Of a stretch of DNA of 36,734 nt, positions 7,045-15,730 are shown piece by piece. The first letter of the stretch is position 1; each line of letters begins with the position of its first letter. The position numbers were made by a program, and so were the translations under genes. The stretch is from WTXA01 sp041741995 (GTDB lineage Bacteria > Bacillota > TC1), in assembly GCA_041741995.1 (NCBI GenBank), contig JBGSJN010000029.1, positions 1-36,734 on the forward strand, given 5' to 3'. The notes beneath the pieces are model-generated. The model saw only the letters and a program-made list of their open reading frames with translations, did not search any database and was not told the origin of the DNA.

Positions 7045-8853
7045 TTGAAAGAAAATATAAAGAGAATAATAATTGGATTGATGATATCTGGCTTGATTAT
7101 CTTGACATTTATGTTCTACAACGGAGAAAACAAAGTAGAGACAAAAAGTAGTTTCTTGGAATTTAGTCAAATGGCTGAAAGAGGAGAGATAGATAAAGCC
7201 GAAGTTAGTGTTGTCGACAATAGTAAAGTAGTGGTTAGTTGGGAGACCAATGTTGATAATAGCAAGAGTTACGTCTTCGAAGATAATGTCAACTTGATCA
7301 ATGATGCAGTTACTCAAGTGGCTAAGGATAATAGTATAGCATTACAAACTAGTAGTGTAAGCAGTGTAAATGTCTTTGGTATAATAAATATATTGCTTGT
7401 TGGAGGAGTATTTGTATTCGTCCTATTCATGATTTTCAATAAAAATGCAGGTGGATCCGGGGCAATGCAGTTTGGCAAAAGCAAGGCTAAACTAGCTAGC
7501 GAAGATGTGGTTAATAATACTACCTTTAAGGATGTTGCGGGAATTGATGAAGTGAAAGAAGAACTACAAGAAATAATTGAGTTCTTGAAAAACCCTGCCA
7601 AGTTTACTAGATTTGGAGCCAAGATCCCTAAGGGAGTACTACTATCAGGAGCACCTGGTACTGGTAAGACATTAGTTGCCAAGGCAGTTGCCGGTGAAGC
7701 TAATGTTCCATTTTATGCAATAAGTGGTTCCGAATTCGTAGAACTTTATGTAGGTGTTGGTGCTTCAAGAGTAAGAGACTTATTTGATAGAGCAAAAAAA
7801 TCATCACCATGTATAGTCTTTATAGACGAGATTGATGCTGTAGGTCGTCAAAGAGGAGCTGGTGTCGGTGGTGGACATGATGAAAGAGAACAAACCTTAA
7901 ATCAACTATTAGTTGAGATGGACGGTTTTGAAAATAATGAAGCAATAATTGTTATGGCTGCAACAAACAGACCTGATATTTTAGACTCTGCACTATTAAG
8001 ACCAGGCAGATTCGATAGACAAATTTTCATATCAGCACCTGACGTTAAGGGTAGAGAAGAAATTCTATTAATACATAGCAAAAACAAGCCATTGGCAGAC
8101 GATGTTGACTTGAAGATTATTGCAAAGAGAACACCAGGATTTAATGGTGCTGATCTTGCCAATATTATAAATGAAGCAGCCTTACTTGCTGTAAGAAAAA
8201 ATGAAGTAAAGATTTCAATGGAAAGTGTTGAACAGGCCATAGAAAGAGAAATTGCCGGACCTGAAAAGAAAAGCAAGGTGATGAATGACAAGGAAAGAAA
8301 ATTAATAGCTTTTCATGAAACAGGTCATGCGGTTACAAGCTATTTCCTTGATAATACTGATCCAGTTCATAAGATATCCATTATCCCAAGAGGCTTGGCT
8401 GGAGGTTACACACTAACCTTGCCTGATGAAGATAAGAACTATATTACTAAAAACGATATGTTAGACAGTGTATGTTTATTACTAGGTGGAAGAATTGCCG
8501 AAGAGTTGGAGTTAGGTGATATTAGCACTGGTGCTTCAAATGATTTGGAAAGAGCATCTTCGATTATAAGAAACATGATTACTGTTTATGGTATGACTGA
8601 TGAATTAGGTGCATTAACTTACGGACACAAGTCTGGAGAAGTATTCCTAGGTAGAGATTTTGTAAAAGAGAAAAACTATTCCGAAGAAATTGCAGCTAAG
8701 ATTGACAACACATCTAAAAAATATATGGATATGTGCTATGAGAAAACTAAGAGTATCTTGATGGCCCATAGAGAAAAATTAACCAAAGTAGCCGAAAAAT
8801 TAATGGTGCAGGAAGTATTAAGCAGAGATGAATTTGAGGCTTTAATGGAATAA
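7045..8853 (+). CDS. ftsH: ATP-dependent zinc metalloprotease FtsH
   Basis: A membrane-anchored AAA+ protease that degrades misfolded membrane proteins and some regulators. In order: an N-terminal helix (about 7-23), a short extracytoplasmic domain, a second helix (about 108-128), the AAA module with Walker A GAPGTGKT (202-209) and Walker B IVFIDEIDAVG, a pore segment, a GRFDRQ arginine-finger region, and the M41 protease with HETGH (424-428) as zinc site. About 602 residues, the normal length. The frame starts at an ATG at 7021, but that would overlap the AAGGAG site (7031-7036); TTG 7045 at 8-base spacing is the likely start. It lies downstream of tilS, as in many Firmicutes. Certain. Confidence 0.96.
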   Translation: MKENIKRIIIGLMISGLIILTFMFYNGENKVETKSSFLEFSQMAERGEIDKAEVSVVDNSKVVVSWETNVDNSKSYVFEDNVNLINDAVTQVAKDNSIALQTSSVSSVNVFGIINILLVGGVFVFVLFMIFNKNAGGSGAMQFGKSKAKLASEDVVNNTTFKDVAGIDEVKEELQEIIEFLKNPAKFTRFGAKIPKGVLLSGAPGTGKTLVAKAVAGEANVPFYAISGSEFVELYVGVGASRVRDLFDRAKKSSPCIVFIDEIDAVGRQRGAGVGGGHDEREQTLNQLLVEMDGFENNEAIIVMAATNRPDILDSALLRPGRFDRQIFISAPDVKGREEILLIHSKNKPLADDVDLKIIAKRTPGFNGADLANIINEAALLAVRKNEVKISMESVEQAIEREIAGPEKKSKVMNDKERKLIAFHETGHAVTSYFLDNTDPVHKISIIPRGLAGGYTLTLPDEDKNYITKNDMLDSVCLLLGGRIAEELELGDISTGASNDLERASSIIRNMITVYGMTDELGALTYGHKSGEVFLGRDFVKEKNYSEEIAAKIDNTSKKYMDMCYEKTKSILMAHREKLTKVAEKLMVQEVLSRDEFEALME

Positions 8854-8875
8854 TCTTTTAAGAAAGGGAGATAGC

Positions 8876-9295
8876 ATGGAAAAGACATTTGTAATGTTGA
8901 AATCTGATGGATTGAAAAGAGGTTTGCTAGGTGAGGTTCTTGGTCGTATTGAGAAAAAGGGCTATAAAGTATTAGCACTTAAAATTCAAAATTTGACTAA
9001 AGATCAATTAGATAAACACTATTATGAGCATTTAGACAGACCATATTTTCCGTCTTTAGTGGAGTATTTGACTTCTGGTCCTGTTGTTCACATGGTTATT
9101 GGGGGAGATAACGTGATTTCAGGAATTCGTAAGTTAAATGGAGCTACAGACCCGGAGAAAGCAGAAATGGGTAGTGTGAGAGGTGACTTAGCCGTTAATA
9201 TGACTAAGAACTTGATACACGCTTCTGATTCTTTAGAAAATGCTGAAAGAGAAATTGGTCTTTATTTCAGCGATGATGAAATTGTTCAATATTAA
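8876..9295 (+). CDS. ndk: Nucleoside diphosphate kinase
   Basis: A cytoplasmic enzyme that passes the gamma phosphate from ATP to other nucleoside diphosphates through a phospho-histidine. The active-site His is His115 in NLIHASDS. The conserved ATDP, RGDLA and SGPVV segments are all present, and 139 residues is normal. The usual KPDG near the N-terminus reads KSDG. The start ATG has GGGAG upstream. It is packed 22 bases after ftsH and 23 before the fhs start, so it is probably co-transcribed with both. Confidence 0.96.
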   Translation: MEKTFVMLKSDGLKRGLLGEVLGRIEKKGYKVLALKIQNLTKDQLDKHYYEHLDRPYFPSLVEYLTSGPVVHMVIGGDNVISGIRKLNGATDPEKAEMGSVRGDLAVNMTKNLIHASDSLENAEREIGLYFSDDEIVQY

Positions 9296-9318
9296 TAAAT
9301 ATAAAAGGAGTGTTCAAA

Positions 9319-10995
9319 ATGAGTTTTAAAAGTGACATTGAAATCGCTCAAGAAGCGGAGAAAAATCCTATAATTAATGTAGCTAAGAAATTAGGCCTTA
9401 GCGAAGAAGATTTAGAGTTTTATGGTAAATATAAAGCTAAAATCTCTATGGAAACTGTAAAAAGATTAAAAAATGAAAAAGATGGCAAATTGATTCTAGT
9501 TACTGCTATCAGCCCTACACCAGCTGGTGAAGGTAAAACAACTACTTCTGTAGGTTTGGCTGACGGTCTTGCTAAAATCGGCAAAAAAGTTATGGTTTGT
9601 TTAAGAGAACCATCACTAGGACCAAGTTTCGGCGTTAAAGGCGGAGCTGCAGGTGGAGGATATGCTCAAGTTGTTCCTATGGACGACATCAACCTACACT
9701 TTACTGGTGACCTTCATGCTATCACTTATGCACACAACTTGTTATCAGCAATGATCGACAACAGCATTCAACAAGGAAATCCTTTGAATATCGACCCTAG
9801 AACTATCGTATTCCGTCGTGTCATCGACTTAAACGACAGATCTCTAAGAGATATCGTTATTGGTTTAGGTGGAAAAGCTAATGGAGTTCCTAGAGAAAAT
9901 GGTTTTGATATCACAGTTGCTTCTGAAGTAATGGCAATTCTTTGTCTAGCTGACGATTTAATGGATATGAAAGAGCGTTTCTCAAGAATCGTTATTGGAT
10001 ACACTTATGACAAGAAACCTGTAACTGCTGGAGACTTAAAAGCTCAAGGCGCTATGGCTCTTCTAATGAAAGACGCTATCAAACCTAACCTTGTTCAAAC
10101 ATTGGAAAATACACCTGCGTTTATACACGGTGGACCTTTCGCTAATATTGCTCACGGTTGTAACAGCGTTAACGCTACTAAGACTGCTTTAAAATTAGCT
10201 GACTACACAGTAACTGAAGCTGGCTTCGGTGCTGATCTTGGAGCTGAGAAGTTCTTCGATTTAAAATGTAGATTTGCTGGCCTTAAGCCTGCAGTGACAG
10301 TAATTGTTGCTACAGTTCGTGCTCTTAAAATGCACGGTGGCGTAGCTAAAGCTGACTTAGGTGCTGAAAATCTAGAAGCAGTTTCTAAAGGTTTTGCTAA
10401 CTTGGAAAAACACATTGAAAACGTAGGTAAATTCGGTGTTCCAGTTATCGTTGCTATCAATGCATTCCCACTTGACACTAAAGCTGAACTTGATTTAGTT
10501 GAAAAGAACTGTAATGCATTAGGTGTTGAAGTTTCTCTATCTGAAGTTTGGGCTAAAGGCGGAGAAGGCGGAAGAGACTTGGCTGAGAAAGTTGTTAAAA
10601 CTATCGAATCTAAAGAATCTAACTTCAAAGTACTTTATGACACAAAATTACCTATTAAAGAAAAAATCAACAAGATTGCTAAAGATATCTATGGTGCTGA
10701 CGCAGTTAACTTTACAGCTGACGCAGAAAAAACTATCAAGCAATTAAATGACTTAGGATATGCAGAACTACCAATTTGTATGGCTAAGACTCAATATTCA
10801 TTTACTGATGATCAAACTAAAATAGGACGTCCAACTGGTTTTGATATTACTATTAGAGAAATCAGATTATCAGCTGGTGCTGGCTTCTTGGTATGTATTG
10901 CCGGAGCTATCATGACTATGCCTGGTCTTCCTAAAGTTCCTTCAGCTTGTAACATCGACATCGACGCAGATGGCGTAATTACAGGACTATTCTAG
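9319..10995 (+). CDS. fhs: Formate--tetrahydrofolate ligase
   Basis: Makes 10-formyl-THF from formate, THF and ATP; it feeds purine synthesis and formyl-Met-tRNA and, in acetogens, the methyl branch of the Wood-Ljungdahl pathway. The ATP loop TPAGEGKTT is at residues 67-75 or close to it. The segments EPSLGPSFGVKGGAAGGGYAQ (glycine-rich) and FTGDLHAIT are family hallmarks. The length of 558 residues is standard. A GTG at 9310 lies within the AAAAGGAG site, so ATG 9319 is taken. Codon use differs from the neighbours (many C-ending codons such as atc, gac, aac, ttc), the pattern of a very highly expressed gene. This suggests one-carbon flux matters in this organism. Ends in a strong terminator. 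Confidence 0.97.
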   Translation: MSFKSDIEIAQEAEKNPIINVAKKLGLSEEDLEFYGKYKAKISMETVKRLKNEKDGKLILVTAISPTPAGEGKTTTSVGLADGLAKIGKKVMVCLREPSLGPSFGVKGGAAGGGYAQVVPMDDINLHFTGDLHAITYAHNLLSAMIDNSIQQGNPLNIDPRTIVFRRVIDLNDRSLRDIVIGLGGKANGVPRENGFDITVASEVMAILCLADDLMDMKERFSRIVIGYTYDKKPVTAGDLKAQGAMALLMKDAIKPNLVQTLENTPAFIHGGPFANIAHGCNSVNATKTALKLADYTVTEAGFGADLGAEKFFDLKCRFAGLKPAVTVIVATVRALKMHGGVAKADLGAENLEAVSKGFANLEKHIENVGKFGVPVIVAINAFPLDTKAELDLVEKNCNALGVEVSLSEVWAKGGEGGRDLAEKVVKTIESKESNFKVLYDTKLPIKEKINKIAKDIYGADAVNFTADAEKTIKQLNDLGYAELPICMAKTQYSFTDDQTKIGRPTGFDITIREIRLSAGAGFLVCIAGAIMTMPGLPKVPSACNIDIDADGVITGLF

Positions 10996-11012
10996 GACCT
11001 AAAAGAATGAAT

Positions 11013-11045
11013 AAAGAGCGGTACATTATGTACCGCTCTTTTTGT
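11013..11045. terminator. Rho-independent terminator, possibly bidirectional
   Basis: A perfect 13-bp GC-containing stem (11013-11025 with 11029-11041), a 3-base loop and T-rich sequence on the plus side. It ends fhs and probably also the convergent GH25 gene, where the T tail is weaker. Confidence 0.88.
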
Positions 11046-11063
11046 ATTTTTTTGAATATTTAG

Positions 11064-11813
11064 TTAATTTGCTATTTTCATAATATCTTCTTTATTACCT
11101 TTAAAAATATTGAAATCAACTGGTCCTTTAATTCCATTGATACTACCATTATCAGTGTACTGCCATATAGTCCAATTTTCAATTGGTGGTTCAGATCCAT
11201 ATACAGCATACCAGATTATATAGTCTTTGAAGTTATCTCTAATATATAGTTCATATGTTTGTTTGTTGACATAAAATATAGGTTTTACGCCATAGTGTTC
11301 TTCGATTACATTTGCATATTCTCTTAATTCAACTATGAGTTTAGCTTGATCCTCTCCTACTTCTTCAATATCTATAACCGGCGGTAAGCTATTTTTTTCT
11401 TTGGGAACTGTTTTAATGAAATGTTCTGCTTGTTTCTTACCATCACTTGTTATTGTGAAGTAGTGATAGGCACCTCTTATGAAACCGGCTGCTTGTGATT
11501 CTTCCCAGTTCTTTGAAAAACTTTTATCAGTAAAACTAGTTCCTTCTGTAGCTTTAATAAAAACGAAGTTTACTAGATTCTGATCAATATCTTTCCAAAT
11601 GATATTGCCTTGATGGTTTGATACATCAATTCCTTCTAGGGTTGTCCTATCTTCTGGAATGGATGTTATGTACCAATTTTCAAATGTTGGTTTAATAGCT
11701 AGAATTATTGCAGATATTATTATCAAGATTATTAGAACTGTAAAAAGAATATTATTCTTAATTCTATTTTTGTATCTGCTACGTATTCCTATTCTATTGT
11801 AGTTAGCTACCAT
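11064..11813 (-). CDS. GH25-family lysozyme, membrane-anchored
   Basis: A cell-wall hydrolase of glycoside hydrolase family 25 (N-acetylmuramidase). It has a basic cytosolic N-terminus, one membrane helix (about 21-40) without a clear cleavage site, a short linker, then the GH25 barrel. The barrel begins GIDVSNHQG (Asp63) and has the catalytic pair in VIDIEE (Asp148, Glu150); AYHYFTI and IWQYTDNG are further family segments. It probably acts at the outer face of the membrane on peptidoglycan. The frame extends to 11855, but an AGGAGG site sits at 11818-11824 on the minus strand, so the ATG at 11813 (MVANYN) is the start, giving 249 residues. It follows folE by 28 bases and may be co-transcribed with it. 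Confidence 0.9.
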   Translation of the reverse strand: MVANYNRIGIRSRYKNRIKNNILFTVLIILIIISAIILAIKPTFENWYITSIPEDRTTLEGIDVSNHQGNIIWKDIDQNLVNFVFIKATEGTSFTDKSFSKNWEESQAAGFIRGAYHYFTITSDGKKQAEHFIKTVPKEKNSLPPVIDIEEVGEDQAKLIVELREYANVIEEHYGVKPIFYVNKQTYELYIRDNFKDYIIWYAVYGSEPPIENWTIWQYTDNGSINGIKGPVDFNIFKGNKEDIMKIAN

Positions 11814-11841
11814 TAAAACCTCCTGTAATGAGGCAGTATGT

Positions 11842-12375
11842 TTATTTAGTTGCAAATGATGTTGATTTGGTTTTGGTCATACTGCCGATAGACTGGATAC
11901 CTCTTGCTGTCATGCAAGTGTGCTCTGCCTCTATTATAACCTCAACTGACCTTGCTTTACCATACTTTACTATTGCATCAGCTATTTGTTGTCCAAGACG
12001 TTCTTGTAATTGGAATCTTCTTGCATATGCTTCTACCACTCTTGGTATCTTGCTTAAGCCAAGTACAAAATTACCAGGTATATATTTGATGGTCATTCTA
12101 CCAAAAAATGGCATCATATGATGTTCACACATACTATAGAAAGGAATATTGCCAATTTCTATTTCTTCAGGGTTCTTTGAGGTGTTAGGGAATAGCTTTA
12201 TCAATTCCTGAGGGTGCATATGATAACCCTTTAACAGTTCATTACCCCACATTTTGGCTACTCTCTCTGGTGTGTCTGACATAGACTCATCAAAGGAGTT
12301 GCTGCCACTGCTATCTTCTAGCAGTTCGATTATTTCCTTAAATAGACTTTCGATTTTTTCTTTGTTTTTCATCAT
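11842..12375 (-). CDS. folE: GTP cyclohydrolase I
   Basis: Catalyses the first step from GTP to dihydroneopterin triphosphate, used for folate or, in other organisms, queuosine. At 177 residues it is a normal bacterial type I enzyme. The zinc ligands are visible: Cys83 and His86 in MCEHHMMPF and Cys154 in EHTCMTARG. The usual CMTMRG is here CMTARG. No other folate gene is adjacent; its neighbour downstream is a lysozyme. The start is a double ATG with GGAG upstream. Confidence 0.95.
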   Translation of the reverse strand: MMKNKEKIESLFKEIIELLEDSSGSNSFDESMSDTPERVAKMWGNELLKGYHMHPQELIKLFPNTSKNPEEIEIGNIPFYSMCEHHMMPFFGRMTIKYIPGNFVLGLSKIPRVVEAYARRFQLQERLGQQIADAIVKYGKARSVEVIIEAEHTCMTARGIQSIGSMTKTKSTSFATK

Positions 12376-12486
12376 TCATAACTCCATATTAATAGTTTAA
12401 ATTTAGATTATAATTATTATCCATGTGCGTATTCTAACATAAAAAAGCATGCTTTTCTATTATTTATTTTGATTTAGTGAAATTGA

Positions 12487-12515
12487 TTGACACTTTCAAT
12501 TAATTTATATATAAT
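12487..12515 (+). promoter_or_regulatory. Near-perfect sigma-A promoter of rplM-rpsI
   Basis: TTGACA (12487-12492), a 17-base spacer and TATAAT (12510-12515): full consensus, as expected for ribosomal protein genes. The leader of roughly 100 bases before rplM could hold a ribosomal-protein control site, but I see no recognised motif. Confidence 0.85.
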
Positions 12516-12620
12516 TAATGGTGAGTTTTTATGAATGTTTTTTAAGCAAAAGAGCCCAGCTTTTAAGATGGTCATAGGGGGTCATTTATTAATAAAATAT
12601 AAATAAAGAGGAGGATTCCT

Positions 12621-13055
12621 ATGAAAACATATATGGCTACGCCTAGTACTATTGAGAGAAAATGGTACGTTGTAGATGCAGAAGGACAAACTCTTGGACG
12701 TCTAGCTACAGAAGTTGCTACAGTTCTAAGAGGAAAACATAAACCAACTTATACTCCACATTTGGATACAGGAGACTTTGTAATTGTAGTAAATGCGGAA
12801 AAGATTAAATTAACTGGTAGAAAAGAATCACAAAAAATGTATTACAGATTTACTGGTTATGTTGGTAACTTGAAAAAAATCACTTATAAGACTATGATGG
12901 AAAAACATCCTGACAGAATCATTCAAATGGCTGTTAAAGGTATGATACCTCACAATGTCTTAGGAAGACAAGTGATGGACAAGCTTCATGTTTACGCTGG
13001 CAGCGAACATCCGCACCAAGCACAAAAACCAGAAGTTTTAGAAATTAAAGGATAA
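12621..13055 (+). CDS. rplM: Large-subunit ribosomal protein L13
   Basis: A 144-residue ribosomal protein of the 50S subunit. It has the typical N-terminus MATPSTIERKWYVVDA, the internal GRLAT segment, MIPHNVLGRQ and a C-terminal YAGSEHPHQAQ. It is preceded by GAGGAGG and followed 11 bases later by rpsI, the universal bacterial pair. Confidence 0.98.
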   Translation: MKTYMATPSTIERKWYVVDAEGQTLGRLATEVATVLRGKHKPTYTPHLDTGDFVIVVNAEKIKLTGRKESQKMYYRFTGYVGNLKKITYKTMMEKHPDRIIQMAVKGMIPHNVLGRQVMDKLHVYAGSEHPHQAQKPEVLEIKG

Positions 13056-13066
13056 GGAGGAATACG

Positions 13067-13459
13067 ATGGCTGATATACAATTTTATGGAACAGGTAGAA
13101 GAAAAAATGCTATTGCTAGAGTTTACCTCAAGCCTGGTACAGGTGCGATAACAGTAAATAATAGAGAAGTTAAAGAATACTTAAGCCAAGATATCTTGGT
13201 GATGATCGTTAAACAACCATTGGTTGTTACAGAAACAGAAAACAAATTCGACGTTATCGCTAAAGTTACAGGTGGCGGAGTAGCAGGACAAGCCGGAGCT
13301 ATTCGTCATGGTATTTCTAGAGCTTTGCTTGAAGCAGATGCAACTATGAGACCAGCTTTAAAAAGAGAAGGTTTCCTAACAAGAGACCCAAGAATGAAAG
13401 AAAGAAGAAAGTATGGTTTGAAAAAAGCCAGAAAAGCTTCACAGTTTTCAAAAAGATAA
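13067..13459 (+). CDS. rpsI: Small-subunit ribosomal protein S9
   Basis: A 130-residue ribosomal protein of the 30S subunit. It starts with a YGTGRRKNAIARV segment, has a GGG segment in the middle and ends in the SKR tail that reaches the P-site tRNA. Co-transcribed with rplM, with AGGAGG at the junction. Ends before a terminator. Confidence 0.98.
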   Translation: MADIQFYGTGRRKNAIARVYLKPGTGAITVNNREVKEYLSQDILVMIVKQPLVVTETENKFDVIAKVTGGGVAGQAGAIRHGISRALLEADATMRPALKREGFLTRDPRMKERRKYGLKKARKASQFSKR

Positions 13460-13480
13460 TTTTATATATCTATATAATAG

Positions 13481-13515
13481 AAATGACTCAGTTTTTACAA
13501 CTGAGTCATTTTTTT
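13481..13515. terminator. Bidirectional Rho-independent terminator
   Basis: A perfect 13-bp stem (13481-13493 with 13499-13511) with A-rich and T-rich flanks on both sides. It ends rpsI on the plus strand and the NUDIX gene on the minus strand; the stop codon of the latter lies inside the hairpin. Confidence 0.9.
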
Positions 13516-14007
13516 ATTCATTATCATATAGTAGGCTAGTTGACTCTTAGTATCAACTATTTCCCTATTTTCTATCTTCGCTAGATATTGTTCAGGAGTT
13601 ACCCATATGGTTTCAGATACATCCAGATCATCGGGAATCAATTGATTTTCTCCTATTCCATCATATTTACAATAATACAGTCTATAGCTTCCTTTGCTAA
13701 TCCCTACTTGAGGGCAAGTATCAATCATTAGTTTTAGAGCATTGACTTCTATATCAAGATTGGCTTCTTCTTTAAGTTCCTCAATCATTATTTCTTCTGG
13801 TGTAAGACCATCCTTGTCTATACAACCAGCTGGAATTTCCAGGGATTCACTACCAAGTGCAGTTCTATATTGCCTTACTAATAAAAATTTGCCATCCCTA
13901 TCTTCTACTAAGGTACCAACTGCATCTTTATCTTCTAGTACTTCAAAACTCCTGCCATTTCTTTCCTTCGTATAGATCTTTAACCAACCATCATATAGAT
14001 AATCCAC
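13495..14007 (-). CDS. NUDIX hydrolase, ADP-ribose pyrophosphatase-like, with a divergent box
   Basis: A 170-residue protein of the type that splits ADP-ribose or similar nucleotide sugars. The N-terminal strand region, a VRQYRTAL segment and EIPAG before the NUDIX box match the ADP-ribose pyrophosphatase group. The box is altered: after EIPAG it reads DGLTPEEIMIEELKEEANL. The usual REUxEE Arg is Glu, the Gly near the end is Asn, and the spacing from the first Gly is about one residue long. The metal-binding E-x-x-E-E remains. The open frame begins at ATG 14022, but that ATG overlaps the GGGAGGT site; GTG at 14007, sharing a base with the stop of the HAD gene, is the likely start. Activity is uncertain. 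Confidence 0.82.
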   Translation of the reverse strand: MDYLYDGWLKIYTKERNGRSFEVLEDKDAVGTLVEDRDGKFLLVRQYRTALGSESLEIPAGCIDKDGLTPEEIMIEELKEEANLDIEVNALKLMIDTCPQVGISKGSYRLYYCKYDGIGENQLIPDDLDVSETIWVTPEQYLAKIENREIVDTKSQLAYYMIMNKKMTQL

Positions 14008-14735
14008 TACATAACCTCCCATATTGTTTTATCATCAACAATAAGATCTTTAACACTATTAATAATCACGGTGGCACTATCTCCAAGAAGAGATCTTGTT
14101 CCAGTCCCAGATAAGACACCTACAATCAATCCTGCTCCACTATTGATACCAAAGTTCATGTCAGCCATTGTATCACCTACAACAACCACTTCTGAAGGTT
14201 TAAGAGTATACTGTTTACAGAAGTTATTCATATAGTCTGGTGCTGGTTTGGGATTGATTAGCCCGTCATCTGCTCCAATATAGTCGAAATAGATGGCAAG
14301 TCCTGTCTTCTCTAGAAATAATTTTGCATTTTCTAAAGAATCTGCTGTTGCAAGTCCAATGTGATAACCTTTTTCTTTAAGTATCCTTATAGTTTCAACT
14401 ACACCTTCAACAGGATAAAAGGGCAAGGAGGCTGCTACTTTATTGAAAATTTGAGTAGACCACTTTATATGTTCCACATCTGTACATGCTATACATTCCT
14501 GTTGTAAGGTAGCGAGCATATCTAAGGCTACGTCCTTGTTGGTACCAGCAGATAAAGATCCGTTCGGGTCTATGGAATGTTCGAAGAGCCCTATTGATTC
14601 TGCTAGGGCTTTCTTGTCCTTGAAGTTATAGTGGCTTGCAACTTCATCAATAACTTGACTGGCAATTGGTCGCCAGGTTCTGTTGAATTCTAGCAAGGTT
14701 CCATCTTTATCGAATAAAATACCCTTGATTTTCAT
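14007..14735 (-). CDS. HAD-superfamily phosphatase (phosphoglycolate phosphatase-like)
   Basis: A 242-residue haloacid dehalogenase fold hydrolase. Motif I is FDKDGTLLEF (nucleophile Asp9, Asp11), motif II lies in the IGLATADS segment, and motif IV is VVVGDTMADMNFG. A helical cap sits between motifs I and II, as in class I cap enzymes of the phosphoglycolate phosphatase/PGMB type. Substrate not readable. It starts 2 bases after the fba stop and shares a base with the NUDIX gene, so fba, HAD and NUDIX form one minus-strand operon. It may repair or recycle a sugar phosphate; that is only inference. Confidence 0.85.
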   Translation of the reverse strand: MKIKGILFDKDGTLLEFNRTWRPIASQVIDEVASHYNFKDKKALAESIGLFEHSIDPNGSLSAGTNKDVALDMLATLQQECIACTDVEHIKWSTQIFNKVAASLPFYPVEGVVETIRILKEKGYHIGLATADSLENAKLFLEKTGLAIYFDYIGADDGLINPKPAPDYMNNFCKQYTLKPSEVVVVGDTMADMNFGINSGAGLIVGVLSGTGTRSLLGDSATVIINSVKDLIVDDKTIWEVM

Positions 14736-14737
14736 AG

Positions 14738-15667
14738 TTAAGCCTTACCGTTACAGCCGAGTACTTCTACTATCTTATGTTCAACTATTTCTCTGATAGC
14801 GTCTCTTGCTGGTGATAAATATTTTCTTGGGTCGAAGTTCTTTTTATCTTGGTCTAAAGCTTCTCTAACTTTAGCTGTCATTGCTAGACGAAGGTCTGAA
14901 TCAATGTTTATCTTACAAACAGCCATAGATGCTGCACGTCTTAACATTTCTTCGGGAACACCTTTGGCACCAGCGATTTCACCACCATGTTCATTGATTA
15001 ATTGTACATATTCAGGAACTACTGATGAGGCACCATGTAGTACTATAGGAAAGCCTGGTAGGCGTTTGCTTACTTCTTCAAGGATGTCAAATCTTAATTT
15101 GGCGTCACCTTTAAATTTAAAAGCACCATGGCTTGTTCCAATAGCAATAGCTAAAGAATCAACGCCTGTTCTTTTTACAAACTCTTCAACTTCTTCTGGT
15201 TTTGTATAACTTGCATCTTCTGCATTTACATTTATTTCATCTTCTACACCTGCTAGTCGACCTAGTTCTCCTTCAACGGTAACGTTTCTAGGTTTAGCAT
15301 AGTCAACAACTTTTTTGGTTAAGGCGATGTTATCTTCGAAGGAAAGATGTGATCCATCAATCATTACAGAGGTAAAACCACCGTCTATGCATGCTTTACA
15401 TAACTCAAAAGAGTCACCATGGTCAAGGTGTAGTGCTATTGGTAGGTCTGTTTCGATTAGAGCTGCTTCAACTAGTTTTATTAGATAGGTATGGTTTGCA
15501 TATTTTCTTGCACCAGATGATACTTGTAGGATTAAAGGTGCCTTTTGATTTTTTGCAGCCTCTGTTATTCCTTGTATTATCTCCATGTTATTTACATTAA
15601 AGGCTCCTATGGCATATCCTTCTTCATAGGCTTTTTTGAACATTTCCTTTGTATTTACTAAAGGCAT
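14738..15667 (-). CDS. fba: Class II fructose-bisphosphate aldolase
   Basis: A zinc-dependent glycolytic aldolase cleaving fructose-1,6-bisphosphate to dihydroxyacetone phosphate and glyceraldehyde-3-phosphate. It has 309 residues. The zinc and active-site segments are visible: ALHLDHGDS (class II signature), VMIDGSH, VEGELGRLAG, the AIGTSHGAF segment and LHGASSV. The family includes tagatose-bisphosphate aldolases, but the full-length class II type with LDHG and the absence of tagatose genes favour fba. The SD before the ATG is weak (GGATG). First gene of a minus-strand operon, with an extended -10 at 15716-15724. Confidence 0.93.
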   Translation of the reverse strand: MPLVNTKEMFKKAYEEGYAIGAFNVNNMEIIQGITEAAKNQKAPLILQVSSGARKYANHTYLIKLVEAALIETDLPIALHLDHGDSFELCKACIDGGFTSVMIDGSHLSFEDNIALTKKVVDYAKPRNVTVEGELGRLAGVEDEINVNAEDASYTKPEEVEEFVKRTGVDSLAIAIGTSHGAFKFKGDAKLRFDILEEVSKRLPGFPIVLHGASSVVPEYVQLINEHGGEIAGAKGVPEEMLRRAASMAVCKINIDSDLRLAMTAKVREALDQDKKNFDPRKYLSPARDAIREIVEHKIVEVLGCNGKA

Positions 15668-15715
15668 TTTATCAACACATCCAATCTATTTATTTTCTAT
15701 ATCTATTCTACAACT

Positions 15716-15724
15716 ATTTTACCA
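15716..15724 (-). promoter_or_regulatory. Extended -10 promoter of fba
   Basis: On the minus strand: TGG plus TAAAAT, about 50 bases before the fba ATG and just after a minus-strand terminator. No clear -35. Confidence 0.45.
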
Positions 15725-15730
15725 AATAAA

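Noticed and set aside
11828..12121. Open frame opposite folE
   Set aside because: A shadow of the folE coding strand with no SD and no protein pattern.
12522..12620. rplM leader considered as a known ribosomal-protein leader motif
   Set aside because: Only a weak 5-bp pairing is visible; no known motif could be matched by eye.
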